Assembly: GCF_932294415.1 (NCBI RefSeq)
Contig: NC_065536.1
Span: 56,235,854 to 56,299,853 of the forward strand
Length of the DNA stretch: 64,000 nt
Source of the DNA: Quercus robur
Taxonomy: Eukaryota; Streptophyta; Magnoliopsida; Fagales; Fagaceae
Direction: 5' to 3'
The notes beneath the pieces are model-generated. The model saw nothing but the letters and a program-made list of their open reading frames with translations. It searched no databases and was not told the DNA's origin. Each line of letters begins with the position of its first letter. Position 1 is the first letter of the stretch. The position numbers and the translations under genes are program-made. This document shows, one piece after another, positions 1-10,961 of this stretch.

Positions 1-388
1 TTCTAGCTAATGAAAAACATTTTTTTTTTTCAATAAGTATTATTGGACAATACCTGATTTGATGTTCTATTTTATAGTTACAACTTACAATGTTAAATGG
101 TGAACAGGGAATTGATTTCTATTAGTGAACAGAAAATAGGCAATAGGTTTAAAGGGTTAATTAACTCGATAAGACCATGATAATAGACAAATTAAAATGA
201 ATAACAATAAGGGGTTCTTCCTAGCTCTTTTCCCAAAATGATCAAGTTGTACCATAATTCGCTGTCTTGCTTCACAGTCACAAGAGGCAGAGGAAAACCC
301 CTTTTCCGTTCGTTTCGCTATATGTTGGCACTTTCGCAATATGAGGCATGCCTCGTCTTTGTATTCTTTTCACTAATATGAATATTTA
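1..388. repeat. Paralogous block A, left part
   Basis: This stretch carries no gene. It aligns by eye with about 9860-10310 on the same strand: both have the phrase around 'caataagtattattggac', the 'gaacagggaattgatttct' phrase and the 'gctgtcttgcttca' phrase in the same order. It is the left part of a block interrupted here by a MITE (389-874) and a LINE (1294-6858) and resuming at 6865. The short open frame at 157-339 on the minus strand has no recognisable domain and is not supported. Confidence 0.75.
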
Positions 389-874
389 TGACCTGTTTGG
401 AAGTTTAAAAAAGGAAGGGGGGGTAAAGTAGAGGGAGGGAGAGTAAATCAATTATCTTATTTGGAAGTTTTTTAAGGAATGAGGGGGAGGAGTTTGGAGG
501 GGTTTCAACCACCTCTAATCCCTCATTTTTAATTCCCCCAAATTGGAAAGATTTGGAGGGAGGGTAGAGTAGATAAATTATTGACTAGATAAATTTCTCA
601 ATTTACCCTTTCTAAATTAATAATAGACCAATGTTGCAAGTCCATTTTCAAATAGAGGTAAATTTGTCTATTTTAATCATTTCCTCTCCTCTCCATCCTA
701 ATTTTTATAACATCCAAATAAGTGGAAGGGCTAATTACTCCCTTCCCCCTTTCTAATTTTAAAAACATCCAAACAAGGTAGAGGGGAACCATTCCCCTCT
801 ACTCTCCTCCTCAATACTCTCCTCCCCTCTACTCCCCTCTACTCTCTTCCCTCTCTAAACTTCCAAACAGGCCA
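389..874. mobile_element. 486-bp MITE with TTA target duplication (PIF/Harbinger-like)
   Basis: The terminal inverted repeats are TGACCTGTTTGGAAGTTTA at 389-407 and its complement TAAACTTCCAAACAGGCCA at 856-874, 18 of 19 matching. A 3-bp TTA flanks both ends (386-388 and 875-877). The interior is purine-rich on the left and pyrimidine-rich on the right, so the element can fold on itself. The paralogous block near 10303-10325 reads straight through the insertion point with TCA in place of TTA, which fixes the boundaries. TTA duplications are typical of PIF/Harbinger elements; the superfamily call is inference. It encodes nothing. Confidence 0.85.
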
Positions 875-877
875 TTA

Positions 878-1120
878 GTCTCGTGATTGTATTTTTGACG
901 CGGTGGAAGTCAAAGTCATAGTGTGCAACCTACATTATGCAAGCAGAAATTTTTATGCAATCTACTATATAACAGTTAAAAAATGCATCCATGTGTATTT
1001 ATAGTCACAGATATTTTCAGTGAGTCAAAAAAAAAAAAAAAAAAAAAAGATATTTTTAGTGAGTCACGTGACTTTTTCTTTTTGACAATGGGTTACATGA
1101 GTTATTTAAATAATAAGTGC

Positions 1121-1162
<42 letters not shown>

Positions 1163-1293
1163 TTTTTTTTTTACTATCACATAGTGGATTGCATTAAAAT
1201 TAAAATATAGGTTGCATAAAAACCTTGCTCTAATTTTTAAAAGAAATGGTTTTTATGCAACATTTTACTATATGGCAGTTTAAAAAACCATCT
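878..1293. repeat. Paralogous block A, middle part, with (AT)n tract
   Basis: No gene. It continues the block seen at about 10315-11125: 'gtggaagtcaaagtc', the 'ttatgcaac' phrases, 'aaaaccttgctctaattttt' and 'agtttaaaaaacca' occur in the same order in both. It contains an A run near 1028-1048 and an (AT)n microsatellite near 1124-1155. The short frame at 983-1210 is made by these simple repeats and is not a gene. Confidence 0.75.
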
Positions 1294-1330
1294 TTTTTTT
1301 TTTTTTTGGTTAAAAAAGCTTCATTAAAAA

Positions 1331-4300
1331 CTAAGCAGCAACAATACAATCAGAACAGATTCTATTACAAAACACCCCATTGAGGTCATCCTCAAAAGCA
1401 TCTAAAAGGTCCACAGGCGGACTATCAAAAGTAGCAAAATTAGCATCTAGACAATAGCTTAATCTAGCAAGACTATCCGCACATCTATTCGCCTGCCGGA
1501 AGCAATGATGGATACAAACCTGCGGAATGCGCGAAATCAAAAGTTTGCAATCATCCAACAAGGGCGATATGACATTATTCACAGAAGAAGGATTATCCAA
1601 GGCATCCACAATGGCCTTGGCATCAAGTTCAACTTCAAGAGCATTAATGTTAAGGTTGTTGCATAAAAGAGGACCCTCCCTTAAACCCCAAAGCTCAGCG
1701 GCAAAACTGCTGGTCATGCCAATACTCCTACTAAAACCCATAATCCACCTACCTGCATCATCTCTAATCACCCCTCCACAACCTGCCATACCAGTGTTAC
1801 CACAACAAGAGCCATCTGTGTTAAGCTTCCACCATCCTTGAACCGGCTTCTCCCACCTAATCCTCCTTAAAATTTTCCGAGTCATTAGCCTTGGAGAGGA
1901 AAGACAATGAAAAAATTCCACTGCTTGGTTTATAATCACCAAATCAAGCTTCGGATTCCTACTTTTACCATTGAAGACTGCATTGTTTCTACTCTTCCAG
2001 ACATTCCACACAGCAAAAGGAAAAACAACATTTCAAGGAGGGTGGTTAGCACCTAAACTGTGCTTAAATTTACTATTTAACATCATCCAATCCTGGAGGT
2101 TGCTACTCCAAAAGGCTTGATTAGAAGGTGAAATCCCCAACTGGTTCCACAGGCCTCTTAAAAGAGGGCAATCTCTCAAGGCATGTAAAATGCTTTCAAC
2201 TCTTTCCTGACATAAAGGGCAAGTAGTATCATGACTAATACCTCTCCTCTCAAGGCAAACCTTAACTCCAATGCTATTATGGGCACACTTCCAAAGAAAA
2301 GTTCTAATCCTTGGAAGAGTATTCACTTTCCAAATCCAACGAGCTGGGAAAAGATCTATCCCTTCATCCCCCATGGCAATCCTATAAGCACTCTTCAAAT
2401 CAAAGGTGCCTTTAGGAGATCCCAACCAAGCCAACTTATCAACACCTCTACTCAACAAAGTCACTGGGGTTGCTTGAATCAACCTTCTAACCGCAATAGG
2501 AAGATCAAAAGGAATCTTCCCCCAATCCCAACCAATGTCTAACATAAAGTCCTTTACTTCTAGCTGACTAGCCTCCCTTGTGATAGGACCCTGAATCAAA
2601 CCTCTAAGAGATCCTCCATTAGTCCAATTGCTTTGCCACACATTAAGCCCACTATCCCTACCAACCAACCATCTGCTACCCTTATTGAAAGTGTCCATAC
2701 CTTTTTTCATCGCAGCCCAAATGTGAGAACAAGGAAGCCTATTAGCATTGGCAGCAACTCTTCTTCTCAGATTACAATACTTCATATTCAAAACTCTAGC
2801 CCAAGGGGCCTCCTTCTCAGTATGGAACCTCCAATTAAGCTTAGAAAGGAGAGCTATATTCTTCCCCTTTGCAGATTGCAGCCCAAGCCCCCCTTCCTCC
2901 TTAGACTTTATCACCTTATCCCAACCAACCCAATGAATCTTCTTGGCAGCCTTAGAAGAACCCCACAGGAAATTTCGATTCAATCTATCTAATCCATTCA
3001 AAATTCTACCAGGCAACAAGTTACATTGCATGACATACGAAGGAACAGCAGCTAAAGAGGCTTGAATGAGAACATTCCGCCCCGCCATAGAAAACATGTT
3101 TCCATAGAAAGCATGTTAGCCTTCCAACCCGAAAGCTTTTGTTTAACTCTATCAAAGATGAAGTTGTACTCCTGAGAAGAAGATCCAGGATGCTTGAGAG
3201 GAAAGCCAAGATACTTCCCCAAGAAAGGAGTGGAAGCAAAACCCAAAATGTCACAAAGAGATTCCCTTGTGTCACGGTCTACATTTGGGGAGAAATACAC
3301 CCTCGACTTTGCTTCACTCACAGATTGCCCCGATAACTCACAAAAATCATCAAGAACATCTCTAATGGCGGCACAATTAACCCAATCTGCCTTAGCAAAA
3401 AGGATGAGGTCATCCGCAAAGAAGAGATGAGAGAATTCAGGACCACTTTGAGAGGCTTTAACTGGATGCCAAATCTTCATATTGCACTTCTCTTCTATTA
3501 ACTGACCAAGGAAATCCATGCAAATGATGAACAGATACGGGGAGAGGGGGTCACCCTGCCTTATCCCTCTAGAAGGAAGAATTGGATCCAAGACTTCCCC
3601 ATTAAACAAAATGGAGGTGGAGACCATCGACACACAACTCATTATAACATCTATGAGCTGTGTGGGAAGGTTAATCCTAATAAGCATGCTCCGAATAAAA
3701 CCCCACTCAAGCTTGTCATAAGCCTTCTCCAAATCAATCTTTAAGGCCATGTACCCCGTCTTCCCTTTCTTCTTCCCAAGGGAATGGATAATCTCTTGGG
3801 CAATGATGACATTATCAATACCCTTTCTACCCGGGACAAAAGCCGTCTGAAGGGGAGAAATAATCTTATCCAAAAAAGGTCTCAGCCTTGCCACAATGAT
3901 CTTGGTCACCACTTTATACACCGTATTACACAGGCTAATAGGTCTGTAATTACCTAAAGTCTCTGGACCTTGGATCTTAGGAATCAAAGCAATAAGAGTC
4001 TTATTCAAATGCTCAGGCACTTTCCCACTCCTAAAAACCTGCTTAACTTCCTCAATCATAGAGTCCCCCACAACCGGCCAAAATTTTTGGAAGAAGCCCG
4101 CATGAAGACCATCCGGACCCGGGGCTTTAAATGGTTTTAAAGCCCACAAGGCAGCCTTGATTTCTATTTCAGTAACCTCTTCATTGATGCTCTCCCTCTC
4201 CCCATCTGATAGGCTGGCCTGACACTGGACAAAACTAATCTCATCCCTTGAAACAGCCTCATGAGATGTTGTGTATATCCCACTAAAGCCGCTTCTAATA

Positions 4301-5478
4301 AACTCTTTAATATCATTCTCCTTAAAGATCCATTCCCCCACTAAATTCTTAATAGCCATGATTTGATTCCTTTTCCTCCTAACCAAGGTTGAGACATGGA
4401 AGAAAGCTGTATTACGATCCCCTTGAACCAACCAATTAACCCAAGACTTCAAAGCCCATAACTCCTCTTCTTGATTGAGAACAAGATCAAGATCCCTAAG
4501 GAGATCCACTTCTAGCTTGAGAAGAAAACTAGAAGGTTTAAAAGCAATAGCCTTCTGAATACCATTGATTCTAGCCATCAAAATTTTCTTCCTTGTAAAA
4601 ATATTCCCAAACTGATTTTTATTCCAATCCACAACATTCCTAGTGAAGCTCTCAACGGCCTCACCAAGATTATCTGCACCTTCCCAAGCTTGAGAAACAA
4701 TAGCAGGGAACGTAGGGTCAAGCAACCAGCACGTTTGAAATCTAAACAGCGTCTTCTTCCCCCTACTTACACTTGGTTGCATCTTTAACAGAACAGGGCA
4801 GTGATTAGAGTGGTATCTAGGAAGATGGGTAATTTTAGCATCCAGATAGAGCAAACACCACTGAGGGTTCACAAAGAACCTGTCTATTCTCTCCTGAATC
4901 AAGGCTTGAATTTCCCTTCTATTGGTCCAAGTATATCGAGGACCCGCAAAGCCGATGTCCATCATACTACATTTATCTAAACACTCCTTAAACAAAAGAG
5001 AGCTGTTCACACTAACCGCTTTACCACCAAATTTGTCATCATTAACCAAAGGTTCATTAAAATCCCCTGCTATAACCCAAGGCATATTATGAAGCTCTGC
5101 TACATTCATAAGATTATTCCATAAAATATGTCTTTCAGCACACCTAGGACTAGCATACACAGCAGAAAAAAGCCAAATAACATTTGAACTGCGTACCTTA
5201 ACCGTAAAGTGAATTTCTTGCTCAGTACTGGCCAAATGGGCAACGTCAACTCTTTCAGAATTCCACAGCACCCATATTCCACCAGCAAACCCAACTGCAT
5301 CAGAGCGAATAACTCCATCAAAAGGGAGTCTCTCAGTGATTTCCCTAGCTCTATTAACCCCAACACGCGTTTCCATTACCACCAAAATAGCCGGATTATA
5401 CTTCTGCACCATCTCCCAAACACGCTTCTGAAAAGTGGGCTTTGAAGCACCTCTACAATTCCAAATAATGCTATTCAT
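1331..5478 (-). pseudogene. LINE ORF2: endonuclease, reverse transcriptase, RNase H (two lesions)
   Basis: The likely start is the ATG at 5476-5478 (MNSIIWNCRGASKPTF), the usual beginning of the APE-type endonuclease. Reverse transcriptase follows, with FKAPGPDG, LEKAYDKLEW, RQGDPLSPYLF and the catalytic FADD box. A frameshift occurs at 3084-3117, where a 17-bp segment is repeated head to tail. The next frame (3097-2033) holds the zf-RVT zinc-binding region (CPLCQERVESILHALRDCP). It ends at a TGA at 2033-2035 where the family normally has Trp, and the same frame then runs on as RNase H (LNTDGSCCGNTGMAGCGG, AAELWGLREG, VELDAKA) to the stop at 1331. Apart from these two lesions the frame is complete. 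Confidence 0.9.
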
Positions 5479-5836
5479 AATGACAAATAAAGTTGGGACA
5501 AGACAAAATTCAATGGTATGACCCATCATCACATCTTCCTTGCAACACCATCAGGTCCGCACCAAGTGCTATACAACCCCCACTCTCATCCTTTAATGAG
5601 TCATGATCAGATTAAGCTACTTGAATACCCTCTCCAAGGCCGGTACAAACACCAGGACAGCCCAACATGCCGTCATTGCCGCCAGTCAGCTCCCTGTCCA
5701 AACCTTGAACTTCACTTTGTCCAAACCCATGATCCCAGTTCATACTCCTCGCCTCACAACCACTCCGATCACCCTGATTTTTCCTGGACCCGCCTCTTCG
5801 AACCAGACCCATCTCGGACTCGTCGACGGCAATGAG

Positions 5837-6858
5837 CTAAAGCTCTCCATTAAACGACGGCGCGTTGAGTTGCGCCATACCAATCTGCCTCAAGTCCGCC
5901 CTTCTCGCCTCGCAGTCACTCCTAACACCAAGCTTATCCCCGGCACCACCTCTTCGAACCAAACCCATCTCAGTCTCATCGACAGCAGCGAACTGAAAAT
6001 CCCCACCAGGCGACGGCGTACTGAAATGCGCCATATCGATCTGCTTCAAGTCCGCCGCTGCAACAGCGACGCCACCGGCTTGGCTCGTCCTCTGCGTCGG
6101 CGAGCTGTCCCTAGAGGTTTCTTCCCCAACAACACCGACCAATCTCATGCTTCCAACCCTTGAACGTGCCTCCATCTTCATAACTTTTACTGAACCAACT
6201 TTGCGGGCTTTACCATTTTTTGGAATACTGACTTTCTTATTTGCATTGTGGGCCGACTCAACTTGGGCTTCCTTCCCAATTCTAAGAATGGCTTGCTCCA
6301 AATGGGCTTTCTCTAGAATCCTTAGAGGGGCCAGCTTCCTTTTAGCCTCCCTGTTAAGCCCATTGGCATCCTCAGGCTTCTCAACATCAATCCAATTTCT
6401 CCTATTAGTTAGGAGAATACCGTTACTTCTCTACTCCAAGGCATGACCGTGGCCAGGTAATGACCCACTACCTCTCTGGAATTTTGTCTCTTTCTTCCTA
6501 CGTGCCACGACCACCCAAGGTCCATACGAACCCTCATGCACGTCCTCTTCCACGGCATCGTCCTTTCCATGTGGTCCCAATATCTTTCCAGCATTGTCAG
6601 CATCATGCACGATGTGTGTGCTTGCCCCTGTATCCCCTGCATCTTCCTTCTCCGCTGCCTCACACGGCGGCACCGGCCTAATAACATACGGACAAGCCTC
6701 TCTTTTATGGCCCATTCTTCCACACTCAAAACATAAATTATGGATGCCCTCATACGTAACAGTTTGCTGGAGTTTACCTATCATCACCGTAGTGATAAGC
6801 GGTTTATCTACACCAACTTGGATACACAGCCTTGCAAACTTACCTCTAGATTCAGTCG
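5837..6858 (-). pseudogene. LINE ORF1 remnant (gag-like, CCHC zinc knuckle)
   Basis: ORF1 of plant L1 elements encodes an RNA-binding nucleocapsid-like protein. The remnant opens inside the protein (GKFARLCIQV) and reaches a zinc knuckle, CFECGRMGHKREACPY, with C-x2-C-x4-H-x4-C spacing. The usual N-terminal DUF4283 part is gone because the element is 5'-truncated; the apparent ATG at 6860-6862 lies in the host target duplication, so it is accidental. A TAG at 6431-6433 interrupts the frame, which then stays open in the same phase to the stop at 5837, through a basic, low-complexity C-terminal part. About 360 bp separate it from the likely ORF2 start. Confidence 0.8.
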
Positions 6859-6864
6859 CCATCT

Positions 6865-7340
6865 ACATATACTTATAGTCACATGATATTTTTGTGTGTC
6901 TAAAATGTAAATTTACATTGTACCGTACAATGTAAAAGAAGAATTTCTCTTTTCTTAATAATTAAAAAAAAAAAAAAAATAGTGCATCCGTGCAAGAAAT
7001 TCATTAATCCTTGATGCTGCTTGACATGTTTCAATAGAATGCATCAATTTCTATGCTAATGAAAAACAACAATTTTTTTTTTCAATGAGCAGTCACCAGT
7101 AGTGAGCCAATAGCACTTGAAAAACATAGCCGCTACACACAACACTTCTAGACATTATGTTTGATTCTAGAGTTTTTATAGATAGAGTAAATACTAAAAG
7201 AAATGTAGAGGTAATGGGTGCCACCAAAGTATTTTGATAATTTTTTTAGTCTCACATTTGACATCTTAGTTTTGTTGGATAAATCCTTAATGTCATAGAA
7301 TTTAATTTTTGTATCACTCTATTTATTTTATTTTTTTTCC
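6865..7340. repeat. Paralogous block A, right part
   Basis: No gene. After the LINE the block resumes with 'acttatagtcacatgatattttt'-type sequence. The segment with 'gtaaatttacattgtaccgtacaatgt' near 6905 and the 'cttgatgctg' segment near 7010 recur near 9718 and 9820. The 'caatgagcagtcac' segment near 7083 recurs near 11390. Similarity to block B fades after about 7150. Confidence 0.65.
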
Positions 7341-7347
7341 CTCACAA

Positions 7348-7492
7348 AGGCAATTGTAGTCAATTTGAGTTCAAATTACACAATGAGCAAAATTACAACA
7401 TTGCATTGAAGTATCTCGCCAGAGGTAGGCAATTGTAGCCAATTTGAGTTCAAAGTACACAATGAGCGAAATTACAATATTGCATTGATATT
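7348..7492. repeat. Two-copy tandem repeat, 79-bp period
   Basis: Two head-to-tail copies begin with AGGCAATTGTAG at 7348 and 7427. Both continue through 'caatttgagttcaaa' and 'acacaatgagc' and end near 'ttgcattga', with a handful of substitutions. It is non-coding and seems to be a local duplication. Confidence 0.8.
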
Positions 7493-8366
7493 CCTCTCTC
7501 TTGTTGGGGAGATAAATACCTTAGACAGTTTTCTTGAATAATTAATGTAACATATACAGATACACTTTAATCCAAAAGGTCCAAGCCTAATAGATATGTG
7601 CTTAATTATATTATATTAATCACTCATTCTTCTCATCATTATTCAATGTGGGACTTTACTGAATAATGATGGACTTTAATCAGACGTGTAATCCAACATC
7701 TCTCTCTCAACCATTATCCACTGGTTTATCAATTTTTTTTTTTTTTTTGAATTAATGAATAAATTGAGCCACCCTCCCAGCAAAAAAGAAAAAAAGAAAA
7801 AAAAAAAAAAAGTAGAATAAATTGAACCAACTGTAAGTAAACTGTAAACATAAGACTTATCTCAAAGGACTTGGATTATCTATATTTGTTTATAGCTCTG
7901 GATTGCTGGTTTGTTCCTTCAGAATTTGCTATTTCTTTTCGCTGATTTTGATCCTTATAGGCAATTAAACAACGCCAGTGGTAGCATGAAGCATGTTGGG
8001 TGATATTTTTAATCAAACATATCAAATCGAGAAAGAGATAGTAAATGCGCATAACTGTGTAGATAATTGAGAAAAGCTGGAACTAAAATTAGTCCTCCCA
8101 ATGTCAATGATGCAAATCTTGATAGAATTAGTCAAATAAATGGCCCAAATTAGTCTAAATTGATGTGACCGGTTCTTATGGGAAGCAATGCTATTGGTAG
8201 TAAACAAACAGTGCTTGTGCCACAGTTGAGAATGCGAGGGGTGTGACATTGCCTCTATATATATATATAAGTTAGTTACGTTTGAGGAGAGATCACAAAG
8301 CAATTTAGTGATAGTCTTTTGGGTTTCATTTTCATTTTTCCAACACATTTTCTAACTCCATCGACA
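7493..8366. other. Upstream region of the SDR gene
   Basis: No gene is supported. There are T and A runs near 7732-7748 and 7794-7811 and a short inverted phrase around 'attcaatgtgggactttactgaataat' near 7640-7670. A TATA-like tract (TCTATATATATATATAAG) lies near 8252-8269, about 100 bp before the SDR start codon and plausibly its core promoter. The minus-strand frame at 8022-8348 has no domain and overlaps this promoter, so I leave it out. Confidence 0.5.
8252..8269 (+). promoter_or_regulatory. Probable TATA region of the SDR gene
   Basis: A run of TA dinucleotides ends in TATAAG about 100 bp upstream of the start codon at 8367. Position and composition fit a plant TATA box with a short 5' untranslated leader. 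It could also be an unrelated microsatellite; nothing else identifies a transcription start. Confidence 0.45.
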
Positions 8367-9390
8367 ATGGGAAGTTTCTCAGTACTCCCACCTGAAGCAA
8401 GAAGGTATGGGAAAATTTTGGCTATCTTGCCTCTATGTGTTTAATTTTTTAAAGAACAATATTCTATGAAAAAAATCCTCTCTCCAAGTAAAACATTTTT
8501 GTATGAGTAATGTTAGGAATAATACAAATTTTACTATATACCCTTTACAAACTAACGTATTGTATCCATATTATTGACTAATAAAAGTGAGAGATAATAT
8601 CATGTTAACATGTGACAGGTTAGTAGGAAAAGTAACACTAATTACTGGTGGGGCTAGTGGCATTGGTGCAGCCACTGCAAAACTATTCTCCAAACATGGA
8701 GCTAAAGTTGTAATCGCAGACATGCAAGATGAATTGAGTCACTCTGTATGCAAAGAACTAAATCCTCAATCCACAACCGTTGTCCATTGTGATGTCACCA
8801 AAGAAACTGATGTGGAAAATGCTGTTAACCATGCTGTTTCCATGTACGGTAAGCTAGACATTATGTACAACAATGCTGGTATTAGTGGAGAATCCCAATA
8901 CAACATCCCTGACAACACCCAGGCTGATTTTGAGCAAGTGATTAGAGTCAACCTGGTAGGTGCTTTCCTTGGTACCAAACATGCAGCCCGTGTGATGATC
9001 CCAGCTCGCAAGGGTAGTATAATCAGTACTGCTAGCATATCCTCAATCATGGGAGGCACTGCACCGCATGGCTACACATGCTCAAAACATGCTATGGCTG
9101 GATTAATGAAAAACACAGCAGTGGAGCTCGGACATTTCGGCATTCGTGTGAATTGTGTGTCTCCCTACGCGGTTCTTACACCTTTGACAAAGGCATACTA
9201 TAAGCTGGGTGAGGAAGGAATTTCTAATTTTTATTCCAACCTCAAGGGTAAGCTTCTCACGGCAGAGGATGTGGCTGAGGTTGCGCTCTTTCTTGGAAGT
9301 GATGTCTCAAAATATGTGAGTGGACATAACCTTGTCATAGACGGAGGCTTGAGCGTTGTGAATTCAGGCTTTTGTATGTATCCACAATAA
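8367..9390 (+). CDS. Short-chain dehydrogenase/reductase, secoisolariciresinol dehydrogenase-like
   Basis: An NAD(P)-dependent oxidoreductase of the classical SDR fold. Exon 1 is 8367-8404 (ATG to AG|gtatgg), intron 8405-8618, exon 2 8619-9390. The join makes an Arg codon and gives MGSFSVLPPEARRLVGKVTL at the N-terminus of a 269-residue protein, normal for the family. Visible motifs are the cofactor loop TGGASGIG (22-29), Asp47 after the second strand (a preference for NAD), NNAG (97-100), Asn124, Ser152, and catalytic Tyr165 and Lys169 in YTCSK. Overall resemblance is to the secoisolariciresinol dehydrogenase/xanthoxin dehydrogenase/momilactone synthase group, which oxidise secondary alcohols of lignans or terpenoids. 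The substrate cannot be read from sequence. An in-frame ATG at 8587 lies in the intron and is not the start. AATAAA-type signals occur at about 9393 and 9498. It appears intact. Confidence 0.9.
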
Positions 9391-9859
9391 AGAATAAAAT
9401 GGGAAGTTTAAATGCACCAAAAATTCACTGAAAATTATTGTTTTGTGAGGCCATTTGAAATTTTCCATGTATTACTCAATGCTTGTAGAAATAATCTAAT
9501 AAAACTAGCATCTTTATACACGTTATGCAATTGTTCAGAGCCTCTTCCTTTTTTTATATAATAAATCATTCTTGTTTCTTTATCTTACTTTTTTCAGTGG
9601 AGAATTCTAAAGGTGTTACCTACTTGTGTCTATATACACACAACGCTGATGATTTTTCTTTAGGACCTTTATATACTTTTTGCAAATGTGTACAACATTT
9701 GCTGCCTTTTATGTGTCTAGAATGTAAATTTATATTGTACCATACAATGTAAAAGAAGAATTTCTTCTTTCTTAATAATTTTTAAAATAGAGCATCTGTG
9801 CAAGAAATTCGGTAATCCTTGATGCCGTTTGACATGTTTCATTAGAATGCATCAAATTT
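9391..9859. other. 3' flank of the SDR gene
   Basis: No further gene. Possible polyadenylation signals follow the stop (AATAAA-like near 9393 and 9498). From about 9718 a segment resembles 6900-7080, with the 'gtaccatacaatgtaaaag' and 'cttgatgccg' phrases, leading into paralogous block B. The short frame at 9525-9752 is not supported. Confidence 0.5.
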
Positions 9860-10574
9860 CTAGCTACTGAAAAACAACTTTTTTTTGTACTTTTTCAATA
9901 AGTATTATTGGACGATACCTAATTCTGAGGTTCTATTTTATAGTTACAATGTTAATTAGTGAACAGGGAATTGATTTCTACTAGGAACAAAAAATAAACA
10001 ACAAATTTAAAGGGTTAACTCGATAAAAACATGATAATAAACAGATTAAGTGTCCGTTTGTTTCAACTTTTTCAACTCAAAAAGCCCGTTTTGAAAAAAG
10101 CCAGCCCAAAAAGTCCGTTTGATTAGTATAAAACGCAACTTTTTGGAAATGATCAAGTTGTACTATAAATAGAGTTATTTGTAACAAGAACAAGTAGTGT
10201 TTGCAAGCAAGGGTTTAGGGGGTTTACCTTGGACTTTGCTGTCTTGCTTCATAATCACAGGAGGCAGAGAAAAACCGTCTTCCGTTCATTTCACCATATG
10301 AATATTCAGTCCCATGATTGTATTTCTGACGCAGTGGAAGTCAAAGTCAAAGTGTGCAACCTACATCAAACTCCCTCAAAATTATTACCATTATATACGC
10401 TCAAAATACTTTAAAGTTACTTAAAACCACACTAATAATTTTTGGAAAGGAAAATGTTTTTATGCAACCTGGTTGTAAGAATTATTATGCAACCAACTAT
10501 GTAATATTTAAAAAATCATCCATATGTACTTATAGTAACAAATATTTTATATTTTTAGTGAGTTATGTGACTTA

Positions 10575-10766
10575 GCGTGCGTTTGCCTAATGCGTTTTGC
10601 GTTTTAAATCTTGGGTCTCATGGCACTGTTTACGGACCAGCCAACTTGTGAAAAACGTAGCAATAAGTTTGCTATAATGTTTTGCGTTTTAAAAATTATT
10701 TTGCTACAGTATTTTCATTAATAAGTTTTCAGTTTTTAGCAAAATAAGTGGTATCTAAGCAGACCC
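10575..10766. mobile_element. 192-bp MITE, first of an adjacent pair
   Basis: It begins GCGTGCGTTTG after TTA (10572-10574) and ends TATCTAAGCAGACCC before TTA (10767-10769). The termini are imperfect inverted repeats of the form G-Y-G-T-x-x-G-T-T-T-G. It includes 'ttgggtctcatggcactgttta' and 'ttttcagtttttagcaaaat' segments, also present in its neighbour. Block A near 1100 runs through the corresponding place without it. TTA duplications suggest a Tourist/PIF-type element. Confidence 0.7.
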
Positions 10767-10769
10767 TTA

Positions 10770-10961
10770 GTATGCATTTGGATTTGGATGAAAATTATAA
10801 AATATTTTACTATTCAGCTTATTTTTGCTACTATTTATGGGTCTCATTACACTTTTTGGTACTATTCATGGGCTTCACTGAACAATTTCAATTAACTTTT
10901 ACTAGTACTTTCAGCAATAAATTTTCAGTTTCAGTAAAATAAGTGGTATCCAAACAGACAC
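10770..10961. mobile_element. 192-bp MITE, second of an adjacent pair
   Basis: It begins GTATGCATTTGGATT after the shared TTA (10767-10769) and ends TATCCAAACAGACAC before TTA (10962-10964). It has the same length and internal order as the preceding element, with many substitutions, so it is a diverged member of the same family and not a fresh tandem copy. Confidence 0.7.

Larger units (their letters stand above)
1294..6858 (-). mobile_element. L1-type LINE, 5'-truncated, nearly full ORF2
   Basis: A non-LTR retrotransposon of the plant L1 clade in minus orientation. In transcription order it has the end of ORF1 with a CCHC zinc knuckle, a complete ORF2 (endonuclease, reverse transcriptase, zf-RVT, RNase H) and a poly(A) tail, seen as the T run at 1294-1306. 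A 6-bp target duplication CCATCT lies at 1288-1293 and 6859-6864. The 5' end is cut inside ORF1, the usual outcome of incomplete target-primed reverse transcription. It sits in block A; the equivalent place in block B, near 11118, has no insertion. I see three disabling lesions, described under its ORFs, so the copy looks fairly recent but dead. Confidence 0.9.

Noticed and set aside
5603..6163. 186-codon plus-strand open frame over the ORF1 region
   Set aside because: It is antisense to LINE ORF1 and results from its GC-rich, low-complexity C-terminal part.
8022..8348. 108-codon minus-strand frame upstream of the SDR gene
   Set aside because: No domain, and it overlaps the probable promoter and leader of the SDR gene.
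8587..8618. ATG at 8587-8605 as the SDR start
   Set aside because: These codons lie in the intron; the upstream exon at 8367 gives the N-terminus usual for the family.
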